Of a stretch of 64,000 bases of DNA, positions 11,306-21,616 are shown one piece after another. Under the pieces are notes generated by a model that saw only the letters and a program-made list of their open reading frames with translations, had not been told where the DNA came from and did no database searches. The translations under genes and the position numbers were made by a program. Position 1 is the first letter of the stretch. Each line of letters opens with the position of its first letter. Source of the stretch: Auriscalpium vulgare (Eukaryota; Basidiomycota; Agaricomycetes; Russulales; Auriscalpiaceae); assembly GCA_019915015.1 (NCBI GenBank), contig JAHBBC010000002.1, positions 744,001-808,000 on the forward strand, read 5' to 3'.

Positions 11306-13018
11306 TCAGAGCATTACGAGCCCCAGCACCACGCCACCGACCACCCAGCGCGCCTGCGCCCCCGTGCTCCGCTGCACCCCGTCATTCGCATGGCTGCGCC
11401 CGCTGCCCGTCACGCTCGCGCTCACCGCGCCAACCGTCGCCGTCGGCACGCCGTCCGCCGCCACCGCCGCCGCATCCGCCGACAGCGCGGCGAAGCCGAC
11501 GCTCACGGGGCTCGCGCGGAACACGGCGTATACGTTCTTGAGGAACGTGTCGCCGACGATCCACGCGGGCGCGGTGCTCGCGGCGCTCTGGAACTCGAAG
11601 AACGCGCCAAGGCACGCGCCCGACGCAAGCTTCGTGAGCGCGAAGTCCTCCGGCGCGATCGCCCACGTCTGCCCGCCGAACGCGAGCGTCACGGTCACGT
11701 TCGTGGTGCACGCTGCATCGTCGGGGTGTTGTCAGCGATATCACAAGGGGAGGAGGGACGGGGCGCACGGTAGGTGTAGTACCCCTGGTAGTTGCCCGAG
11801 CCCGGCGCGGAGCCCGGAATCTGCGCGAAGAGCGCACTGATCTGGTCCGCTGGGCCGCCGACGAGCGTCGTGCCCGTGTCGATCGCGGCGTACGCGCCGG
11901 ACCCAGACGGCAGCGTGAGCGCGTTCCCGTTCACGGCGAGCGCGGTGAGCGGAAGCGTCCAGTACGCGACGGCGTTGGACGGCACGTTCTGGTAGTCGAT
12001 ATCGCCTGTGTACAGCGAGCTGTTCACGTTTCCTGCGCGTCGTTTACCAGTGGTTAGCGCTGTGGAGCGAGACAGGTAGAGGGAAGGCGCACCGAGAGTG
12101 AAGGTGCCGCCGGGCTCGAGCACCTGTGCGTTGCTGACATTCTGAAAGCGCGTGAGCTGGAACGCCATGAGCGGCTGGTCCAGCACGCTGCCCTGGTACA
12201 GGGTCTGCCAGAACGGCGTCGCGCCCGACGCAGCGATGCTCTGCCACGCGAGGCCCATGAGCCCCGCGACGGGCGCATTCAGCAGCCCGCTCGACACGGT
12301 GTCGCACACGCCTGGCAGAATCGGCCCGTCAGTCCGCGCACGGGCAAGCGCGGCATAGCATACGTACCAAATATTTGGTTGTTCACCTCGAAGCCGGCCA
12401 TCTGGACGACGTCCTGGCCGAGCACGCCACTGGCCTTGCCGCTGCCGTAAGTGATGGAGAACGCCTGGGTTTTGTTCTGGAAGGACGACGAGGAGGTTGA
12501 CGCAAACGTGGTGATGCCATCACAGCCGGAAGTGCACGAGCTGCCCGCCAGCCAGAGGTCGGAGGAGCCCGTGTCGAGGATGACGCTGTACGCGACCGGT
12601 GGCGTGCCCACAGCCAGCGAGCCATAGTAGCTACAAATGCAACGCGCACATCAATATCGGGGCCCTGGAATGTCTAACCCACGCACCTTGAATCAGCATT
12701 CTGATTGACGATTCTGCGGCAAGAGAGAGATCTGAGTCAGTTCGGGCATGTATCGTGATGGCGACGGACGCACAGATTGTAGCCCGACGCGCGCTTCCGG
12801 GCTGAGGATGCGCCGGAGTACTTGGCGGCGAGGATGACGCGCTGGTGCTTCGCCCAGAGGCCCCATTCGGCGTCGGTGCGCTGGGTGGGCGCGCGGCGCA
12901 TTAGGGGGATGTGCAGCTCGGACGCGCGCACGGCGTGCGGGGCGACGGCTGCGAGCGCATCATTGGCGCAGAGGATGGACAGCGCGATGAGGCCTGAGGG
13001 GAGCGACTCAAAGCGCAT
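11306..13018 (-). CDS. Secreted GPI-type pepsin-like aspartic protease (A1)
   Basis: Six exons on the minus strand (13018-12774, 12713-12687, 12630-12368, 12311-12093, 12032-11769, 11712-11306) give 474 aa. The protein has a hydrophobic N-terminal signal segment, a propeptide, the first catalytic motif ILDTGSSDLW (Asp110) and the second AIDTGTTL (Asp303), the flap region ITYGSG, and the paired cysteines GVCD and YPCTTN. The tail is Ser/Thr/Ala-rich and ends in a hydrophobic stretch (WVVGGVVLGLVML), as in GPI-anchored yapsin-like enzymes. It should cleave peptide bonds at acidic pH at the cell surface or wall. One exon is only 27 nt. A CATATA-like box lies upstream near 13168 on the minus strand. 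Confidence 0.93.
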
Positions 13019-14349
13019 GTCGTAGTTTGTTTGGATGGGTGGGTGGGTGAGTTGGGGTGGGTTGGGTGGGTGGGTGAGCGGGTGGGTCGGCGAAGGAATG
13101 ACAGAGGGGGAAGTTGAGAAATGAAGGGCAGAGGAGCAAGCTCGACCAGCGAGGAGATGAGCGAGCTATATGGGAGGAGGGAGACCAGCGCAAGGCCCGG
13201 AGCGCTTGGCACACAGGATTTGAAGCCAAGATTGCCGTCTCACCCGTCCGCAGCCCTCCGCAGTAGCCGATCGGTCGTAAGCGCAATGACGACCTGCATG
13301 CTTACACAGAACTCCCAGTGTCCGCCATTCGCTGAGCTGTCCTGCGCGGGTGTTCGGTTTGAAGCTTGAAGCAAGGCGTTCAAATCAAGAGCGCTCAAGA
13401 CATTTGAAGGTCGAGGTTGCGGAGACAGATGTGCCACAGTGCCTTGTGCCTGTACGGAACGGACTTTGCACCCGGAAGTCCGCCCAGTGAGTCGTACTCT
13501 GTGTGCATCCTCAGGCTGCCTTGAGCCAAGCTCTGCACAAAGCTACTTGCCCGACATCCGCAACCACCGCGCGCCTGCCAATTCAATCTCGGCGCCTTGA
13601 ACACCAGCACAACGTCACCTTGGCTTACCGTTTCGATCAACTTGCCATCCGGCAGTCGGACACCCGCCTGTGCACTCACCAGCGCTACTTGCATCCTTGT
13701 GTCATACCGTCTAGTCACGGTCAGCCTGGCGCCGAGGACACCACCTCGCTGGCGTCCTCGTCTGTACTACGCTCATTTATTATTGTGCCTGCTGCGCCTG
13801 CCGCTGACTTACTACGAAGTCCTAGACTTCTCATCCGTGGAATTGACACACTGACATCGGCCTCCGACGTTGTTGAGGATGTGCCCCACATCGATGTTCG
13901 ATCGCTGCGGCGCAGCCAGCTCTGAATAGACATAATGTCATAAATGCTGTGTACTAGGATGAGGATCGCGTCCTGTCCGCCGACGGCTTGGCTTTGAAAT
14001 ACGAGTAGTAAGTAGCTTGTGCGTGGCATCGGACTCCGGCATTACTTCGGGCAGTGCGCAGTTCGGCATGTACTACTACCCGCCAACTACTCGTCCGCGG
14101 CGTCCGGACGTCAATGGTGAGCGTCCCGCACATACTCGTACTCATTGCAGCACATGTACAGGAAGCGACATCGATATGCGGCTTGGAAAGTAACGAAGGA
14201 CACAGGGTACTCTTCTGGCAGTCAGTGGGTGAGGGGCGCGGATGAAATGCGCATTCCACGGCCGGGGTGCAGAGGAGCGGGATGCCCCGTGAATTACTTG
14301 ACAGCAACACTTCACCGGCAAACCTCGAGCTCTGCACCTCACTAGACTG
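13019..14349. other. Intergenic, no supported gene
   Basis: It contains the protease promoter side, including a GGGT-rich run of GTGGGTGGGT type at 13036-13085. The remaining frames are short and lack family motifs. A minus-strand frame at 13395-13718 (107 codons) could be chance, and I cannot support it. Confidence 0.5.
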
Positions 14350-14652
14350 AGCAGAAGCCTCCTTCTGCACCTTCAGCGCCGCCTCCCAATCAGCAACCTT
14401 TTCCCGCACCTGCTCTTCCGACCACAGTTTGTTCCTCCCCGCGTCCCACAGCTGCATCCCATATTTGTAGTACAGTGCGCCGAACGCCGCGCCGCTTAGT
14501 CGTGCCCAATAGTCAAAGCGTCTGTATAGGTATTCGCAAAGGTGAAGGCGAGTTAGTATATAACGATGTGATCGTAGACTGTTTACACTCACCTCCAGCC
14601 AAGGGCAGCCCCAAGGGCACTATAGAGCAAGGCGGAGCCCAAGCCCAGTGTG
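14350..14652 (-). pseudogene. Rhomboid protease C-terminal fragment, copy 1
   Basis: Two exon-like blocks on the minus strand (14652-14593 and 14521 to about 14350) splice to GLGSALLYSALGAALGWR followed by RFDYWARLSGAAFGALY, which matches the last two transmembrane segments of PARL/Pcp1-type rhomboids. In active enzymes this block reads like FDHWAHLGGAAFG and the His of AHLGG is catalytic. Here it is Arg (ARLSG). No upstream part with the Gly-x-Ser nucleophile was found. It is therefore a broken and probably inactive remnant. A related fragment lies in opposite orientation at 17422-17775. Confidence 0.72.
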
Positions 14653-16014
14653 CTACGGCCGGTGTGGCACCGACATCAGGAAAAATCTATATTGACATAG
14701 CATGAGTGGAAGCTATGTAGAGCAACAGAGACGAAACAGCCGTTGATGGAGTTCTGTGTAGTGTCCATAGTTGTGATGCGCGGTCTCGTAGCTCAACAGA
14801 GGTGACATAGTAGGGTGCCGTAGCTCTGTAGTACCCATAGTTGTGACTTACAGTTCCATAGTCAAGACCCACAGTCCCATAGCACGACGCAGCCTCCTCT
14901 GTGTTGCAGACTGTTCGCCGTATGGCATCATCATAGGTCGTCGTACTTGTACCGTACTCCATCCTGCCCTTCCTGCTGCGTGCTCGAGCGTGTCAGCCAA
15001 CATGCTCGCGCTCGTCCGTCCGTGATGCTCGTATCTTGCATGCCGCGCGAGCTTGCGCTCCTCTGACGCCAGCCTAGCAAAAAAGGGTTGTGCTGTCTGC
15101 TCGACAGCACGAGTGTGTCAAGTCAGTGAGCGCGAGCCACGGCGTGCAGGAGGACGCGGACGCACCGAATCTGGCGAGCGGTCGTCTCCGGCACCGTCCA
15201 TGTGGTGTGCGTTAGAGAGCGCAAGAGCCAACTCGCTCGAGGACGGGCACGTCGGCGTGGGTGCGCGATCGTGCTCACGGTTGTCCACAGCGGATGTCAG
15301 CAACCAATACGTCAGAGTGCCGTGCCACTCGGAAACCACGTACTGTGATCGCTCCCTGGGCCCGGGGCCGGCAAGGTTGCTACTCAGTGAAAACCCCGCT
15401 TATTTCCACTCACAGTGCATTATTGTTGTTGGTGCCACTTGGTGGTCAGCTTCTGAACGCGGAAGGCCTGTTGACACCGGCCCTAAACAAAGCACAAACA
15501 ACCACAAACGTTGAACTTTTTTTTCTTGCCTGCGTCATCCGTCTCCCCCGTCTTCCCGTCTCTTCTCACCCCCTCCCACAACGCAACACTCAATGTGCGC
15601 CAGCCTGCCAACTATAGCATCGACAATGCGTGCACTTGCCCCCCGCATGCGATACACGGTCAAGAGGGTAAGCACGTTACAACTTCGAGACACGGACGTC
15701 ATCGCTGATCATGGCTCGTGCGCTCACCGCAGTGCGTGTCGTCCTGCGTGCGCCAACCCATGTGTAAGTCATTGATCATCTCTACTTGTTTTTTGTTACA
15801 CTGATGTCACCTTTTGCAGGAGCATAGCAACAACTTTGAGAGGGCGCTGTCCACGCCTCGAGCGACACCCACCGCCTCCCGCGTGTCCAACGTCGCACAG
15901 TATCGCCAACCGCCGTCCCATCAGAGCGACACCTGCTCAACCCACAGTGCCTTCGAGCATGCCCACCGCCGCCATCCAGCGCCCCCGCCAAGTCGACCTA
16001 CCCCCGCCCCAAAA
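14653..16014. other. Intergenic, gene debris, no supported gene
   Basis: It contains diffuse short repeats (for example CCATAGTTGTGA near 14766 and 14830) and no frame with recognisable domains. A possible exon with good splice signals lies around 15626-15670, but nothing downstream confirms it. Confidence 0.45.
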
Positions 16015-16285
16015 CACAAACACGCGCGCGCTCCTCCGTGCCGACATCCTCGCCACGGCGACGCCCGCACGACCCGTTCGACCTGCTCACCGCGAACCCG
16101 CCGTACATCACGCGTGCTGAGTATGCCGCGCTCCCGCCGTCCGTGCGCGACTGGGAGGACCCCGCCGCCCGGCGGCGGGCTCGCGTTCTATCACGCCATC
16201 GCGGCGGTGCTTGCGGGCGGCGACGTGCTGCGTGCGGGCGGGTGCCTCTTCCCAGGCGTCCTCTACCTCGCCAGCCTCGGTAAGT
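16015..16285 (+). pseudogene. HemK/PrmC-type methyltransferase fragment
   Basis: The frame from 16071 reads DPFDLLTANPPYITRAEY, carrying the NPPY motif of HemK/PrmC (MTQ1) glutamine methyltransferases, which modify class-1 release factors. The related downstream block GGLAFYHAIAAVLAGGD lies in another frame after about 16165. The upstream block NTRALLRADIL lies in a third frame. At least two frameshifts and the absence of motif I make this a dead fragment. Exactly which gene it came from is not visible in this window. Confidence 0.7.
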
Positions 16286-17421
16286 TTCCCTTCTCCATCT
16301 CATTCAACCAGAAATCTGACACAAGCATATCCAGCTCTCGGCGTCGTCAAGCTCTGGACGTGCGGCGCACCGCTTAACGGCTTCTTCGCCGGGCACGGTG
16401 CGCACCTGTCGTCGTCACCTGCGCGCGGCTACTGTGGTACACAGGCACCGCGAGAGCTTCCTTGATGGAGCTGTTCCGCACATGCTGAACGTCGGCCGAA
16501 GTTGCCCAACACTCACACCTTTGTCCTTGCCCAGTGCTACATCCATCCTCCGAGCGCGCCTCTCATGCCCTCGAGCTACGCTCAGCGTCACCGTGCATTG
16601 CCCCAACACTCGCCCACCTACAACGCGCGCCGCCCACGATACTCCACCCACCGACTTCTCAGGGCAGCCTTGTGATGGTGTGACGGATACGGCAATGGCA
16701 ATCATGTTTGCGAGGTTTGTTGCTTCGTAGTATATCCTTGTACATGCATGAGCAATACCATATGTTTTTTGTATGAAATTCCTGAAAATGTGTGATCAAT
16801 AGTAGATGTATTGGTAGTATCTGGTAGTATATGTCTACGACGGACTCTGTAGTACTACGGAGGTCACCTATGCAGACCTCACTCATGCTATATGATGCTA
16901 CAGTGCATGTGCTCCATGCTATGGGATGCTACGGAGGTCGCATGCGTCACTACCGAGTCCCAATAGACAGGGACTTGTCTACCATGCAACGGCCGCTACG
17001 TCACCTACAGAGCGACACGTAGGCAAGCGAATTTTTCCTGATGGATGCCCCAGAAAAACTTGTACTCAGTATCATACGGACTCAGGGCGGTGAGCGTCCA
17101 AAGTGCATATGACACGCCCGTCGCGCCGTGTGTGATGGGCCTCCATCATGGGATCGCAGCTTTCGCAAAGGCGGCCGATGGAGTAAAGCTTAGGTAGCGC
17201 CTGATTTTTGCAGAAAGAGTGGGACCCGGCGCAGCACGGCTCTCTGCAACGCTCGACATGTTGCGGATCAGCTGTTTGTAACCAAATGTCCTGAAGGCGA
17301 TTGTAGAGGCGATTGTCGGGAAGGCGCAAGCTGCGGAAAGGTAATAGGTCACCGTCAGCTGGATGGAGATGAATGGAGGTCGATGTCGTACCAACAGTGA
17401 CGAAGAAGTTGGAGTTTGCAG
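16286..17421. other. Intergenic, no supported gene
   Basis: AT-richer stretches (16730-16850) and repeated GGTAGTAT/GTAGTACTAC words lie here. No coding region was recognised. ATTTTTCCTGATG at 17031-17043 is a perfect inverted match to 14674-14686. Confidence 0.4.
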
Positions 17422-17775
17422 TGCAGCTCGGCGTGGGCGGCGCCCTGCTTGTGGACCTTGTTGGCGCTTTCTTTGGGTGGAGGTGCGTTGGTCATGCGGT
17501 ATGTGTTGTCTAGACGGCCTTGTGCTGACATGTGGGGCAGGCGGTTCGACCACTGGGCACATCTTGGTGGCGCAGCGTTCGGCGCGGTGTATTCTGGCTG
17601 GGGGATGCATCTGTGGGACTACTGTCGGCGTCTTACGTGGAAGGAGGAGTTCCATCAGGACTTGATTGCGCGGGGGGAATGCAGTTTTTGCGAAGCAGCG
17701 GGTGAAAGGGGAAAGCAAGAGAAAAGGACGGAGAAGGAAAGGGTCGCGGAGAAAGGGAAGGGGAAGGAAAGTTAG
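17422..17775 (+). pseudogene. Rhomboid protease C-terminal fragment, copy 2
   Basis: Exon blocks 17422-17482 and 17541-17775 splice to QLGVGGALLVDLVGAFFGWR and RFDHWAHLGGAAFGAVY, the last two membrane segments of a PARL/Pcp1-type mitochondrial rhomboid protease, followed by a lysine/glutamate-rich tail and a stop. The catalytic His of AHLGG is kept, unlike in copy 1. I could not find the upstream exons with the Gly-x-Ser nucleophile on this strand, so this is treated as a truncated copy. A very diverged or mis-split gene is the alternative. Confidence 0.6.
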
Positions 17776-18123
17776 CTGTTATTTCGCCGCTTTTCGCTGT
17801 GCTTGCTATTCCTGGTTCCGTATGGGACCTAGGTCTTGTCAGTGCAGTTGCCTCGCCTTTTATGGTAATCACACGTTGTGAGCGTTATGTGATCATGTGA
17901 CGGTCACGCTATTGCGTGATGACGCGCGCGTACCTCCCTACTTCCTCTGCATGCAATGAGGTCCTCACAATATCACATAGACCTCCACGAAAGCGCACCG
18001 CGTGCGCCTTTCGCTGCAACATCCTCGGCGGCGAATCATGCATCAGCGAAATGGGGAGCAAACGTCAAGCCCTTACAAGGGTATACATGGGCCACAAAGG
18101 TCACAAGGCGCAACGCGATACCC
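17776..18123. other. Intergenic, no gene seen
   Basis: No frame with coding features. Confidence 0.5.
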
Positions 18124-18173
18124 ACCGGGCTGTATTTAGACTGTCATATCACAATCCCTTGGCAAGGCTGACC
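18124..18173 (+). repeat. Diverged direct repeat, unit 1
   Basis: A 50-bp block containing TTTAGACTGTC that recurs without gaps at 18230-18279 with 40 of 50 matching bases. The two starts are 106 bp apart. Nature unknown. Confidence 0.7.
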
Positions 18174-18229
18174 GGCGAGGTGAAGCTTGTCAATGCGGGA
18201 CTGTCTGACGAGGTCAGGGCAAGTGACGC

Positions 18230-18279
18230 ACCGGAGTATATTTAGACTGTCAGTTCACAATACCGTGGCCAAGATGACC
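18230..18279 (+). repeat. Diverged direct repeat, unit 2
   Basis: Second copy of the 50-bp block at 18124-18173, with ten substitutions and no indels. Confidence 0.7.
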
Positions 18280-21200
18280 AGCACGTTCGCCGACGCACCA
18301 GCCCTGCCGAAATCCTGCATCCGCAGGATGTGGTACCAATATCGCTCCTCATTTGCTGGCAAATTGTGACAATGGACTATTCAGATAACGACGGCCAAGA
18401 CAATTTTATTTCTGCATATGTAGCTACTACAAATTCCGTCGCGCAGCCCCCGTAAATGTTAATGCTCGCACCTGGACAATCCAAACCTCCAAGGGAATTC
18501 CCGAAGTGTTGTGCCTAGTCGACGCCGCAGACGCCGCAGCAGCACGCGGCGCGCTCGAGATTTAGTCTAGAACTCATGAGATACAGAGCCATGAGCTGCG
18601 GCAGGCTGCGGCAGGGCTGCGGTTGACGCGCTCGCAATGAAGATGTTGGAAACGGTGCCGCGAGCAAGCGACGTGGCGGCGATCCGCCGCGCGATGATGG
18701 CTCGGCATGCGCACGGAACATCTCGCGCGCCTGGTAGCTGTACTAGTAGGTTGGAATGCGCGCGAACTAGCTGCCAGAGCAGGTCGCGCCGGGGGTAGCT
18801 AGCTATCCAGCCCTGTACATCCTCGAGACTCGAGACTGCTAGGCTTGTCATTGACGTCATCTCCGAGCGCGCTATTTGCTTGCACATACCTCATAGTTGA
18901 GCGGCCCGACCCGTGCGCAGGTTATCGAGGTGGGCAATGTGCTGCGAGCGACAGATCATAGGATAATGGATGACGTACCTTGCGGGCGGCGGTGCTCGAC
19001 GCGCAGCAGAGCTTCAGAACGCGACAGGACAGAGGCCTGAGACACCTAAGTCCTCCGAGGAGAGGAATTGCGACAGTGGCCACCGGTTACAGTACATACT
19101 GACCGAGTACTTACCTGAGTGAATTTCTGTCGTGACCCACGATGTTGGTGTCGGAAGTGGAACAGCGCAGTCCGTGCTAGTCCGTGGGAACATAAATCAT
19201 CTTTGTCTGGATGCTACGACGGGACGTCGACCATCCACTCCGAAGACGACGGTGAAAGACTGAGAGGAGAGAACGGGGTACCGGGTTGCGTGCGGCGGTC
19301 GAGGGTGGTCGCCCTTATGTACGTCGTCGCCTCCATTCTTAGTATTCTGTCACTAATTTATTTTCTTTCATTTAACTCGGGTTGCTCACATCACCGGGTC
19401 TCAGAATGTGCTCACTATAGCCCTCAAAGTGCCTCATGTGTCTGTCCCAGGTGCTTTCGAGTTTCCGACTCCATGATCCTTGCAGGAGATTCGTCGGGGC
19501 GACAACAACACCGCGCCCGCGTCGTGCTCGAGCTCAAGCCCCGCATCCGCCATGCCCCAAATCCTAAGTGCGACGACAAAGACGATCACAAATCATGTGA
19601 GTTGATCCGCAAAGTCGTAGGGATGCTCGTCATAAGGGAGAGGTGGCCCAGGAATGCCCAGGTGGATACGGCAAGTTATAGCTGCCACTGACCTGCTTCG
19701 TGTAGTTGTAGTCTTGTAGACGTCGATAGGCGATACATGGAGTTGGCCGGGCTGGTATGGCCTTTACATATTGATACATGAAAGTTCTAAGGATGTGCCC
19801 TCCCTTCGCAGTCGCGCACACGGGTTGCCGAATACTGGCAAATCCGAGTTGAGCACTTACATGCCTTCACAATGGAAATACAAAGATGAGAGAATTCCGC
19901 GATGTCGGTTTGTCCGGCGCAAAGTACGCTAAGGGCGTCGGTGATGCTGTAAAGCCTTGTACTGCCTTGTAAACCTATGCAAATCGGCGCCGACTCTGTC
20001 ACGTGCGGTACGGGCCGCAAGGTGATAGCGGATGAACACTGTTTTGCTGATGTGTCCGTTTGAGAATCCACTCCTTGGCTGACACCTTCGTTCTCGTACG
20101 CTTGCCCCGCATCACTTGATCAGCTATGGATGTTTATCACCTTGTTCCTGATGATCTTGCTGTCGATGATTTTTCGTTGTCGTCTTCATTCCGGCCGGTC
20201 ACTGTACAACTGGCATGGTTTTCATGGTATCATTGTAGATTGGTACAATGCCATCCCTGCCGAGGAGAATGTGATTGATGTTCTTGTGCCTGCGATTCAT
20301 CAAGTTATAAGTTACAGGGGTACTTTCGATGGCAATAGGATGATCTTGGAAAATCACTTGTGTACAGCAGCTTGCAGATACATTCACTACTTATAAACAG
20401 CGAATGTGGATGATCATCAATCACCGGTCGTCCAGTCTTCAAGGCTGACTAGCGCTGACTCCTCTGCAGCGACCGTGAATGCTCCCGATGGCGGCAGCTC
20501 AATGGGTGTTTTTACTGTATCCCAGACACCGGGGAGCCGTGTACACAATGCTCGGCATGAAATACGCGACCAAATTGCAGCAATAAGTGTGCTTGACAAC
20601 AACTTGACAATGCCAACGACAGTTTCCCCCAACACCAGACCCTTCACTTTGCGAAGAAGTCTAGTTACCGCAGATTTAAATGCCAAACCCCCACTCATAA
20701 AAGATGGATCGCACAGGCACTGAGAACCTTCAGTTTTGACTACAACACCTCTCCAGTCCATCCCCGCTCGCTGACCACAGATCGGGCCGTGAGCCGTCGG
20801 CTTAGGAACCAGGTGCGCCCGGAGGGCAAGTCGTATCTTACTTTGCGTTGTTTGACTTGGAAGCAACCTCCTGTCATCGCGATCGATATACCACCTGCAT
20901 ATGACCACCGTTCAATAATATTACATCCATCTGCATGATCAGTCCCGTGCGGCACTTATCTACAATGACATTGGCTTATCTATGACTCTCTTGTTATCTA
21001 CAACCTGCATGTGTCCCGCGCCGCGCGCGCACCGTTGCCTACAATCCTCATGGCCAGCTGCGCACGACTCCTACTACTGTACAGCTCCTCACGCGTTCTT
21101 GATAGATTCTTGATACGCAACGCCTACGGCTATCTTAGCCTCAAATTGCGACAAGGACGCTTAAGTGTCGAGTTCCAGGCGACCGCCTCACGCGCCTTCG

Positions 21201-21550
21201 ACAACACGAGGCGGCACATGGCAAGGGCCGTCGGCATCCCATGGACTTAGATCGGATCGAGTCGACTACATACGCAATCCGAGACCAAAAGCGTGACCCC
21301 GCGCGCGCGGGGCCCCAGAAACGTGTCCTACCCCGCAACTAGTACTACACATCCCCTCGGCCTCTACCGTTTCACCGATGCTTTCTAACGGTCGTCCGCA
21401 GCAGTGCAGTCATAGCTAGAACGACTGTCGTATCTGGTATGGTCAGCAACGGAGACTACAGTCATAGGACCAAGTGACATATTTCCAAGAGGTGTCGGTC
21501 AGTATGTTTACCCGATGTTTATCCGAAACTCATATCCCCTGCGTTCCCCA
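18280..21550. other. Long gene-poor stretch
   Basis: Several frames of 60-190 codons exist (for example 19119-19691 plus and 20417-20908 minus), but none shows a known motif, consistent splicing or a persuasive protein composition. This may be degraded repeat or gene debris. Confidence 0.45.
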
Positions 21551-21552
21551 GG

Positions 21553-21560
21553 CTATAAAA
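21553..21560 (+). promoter_or_regulatory. TATA-like box of the GH3 gene
   Basis: CTATAAAA lies 64 bp upstream of the GH3 start codon, followed by a C-rich stretch. Position and sequence fit a core promoter; not tested. Confidence 0.5.
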
Positions 21561-21616
21561 GCACCCCCCACTGATCCCCTATAGTATCATCTTCGCACCA
21601 CACTTGACAAGAAATC

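Noticed and set aside
19119..19691. 190-codon plus-strand frame as a gene
   Set aside because: One hydrophobic stretch is present but there is no family signal and the composition is irregular.
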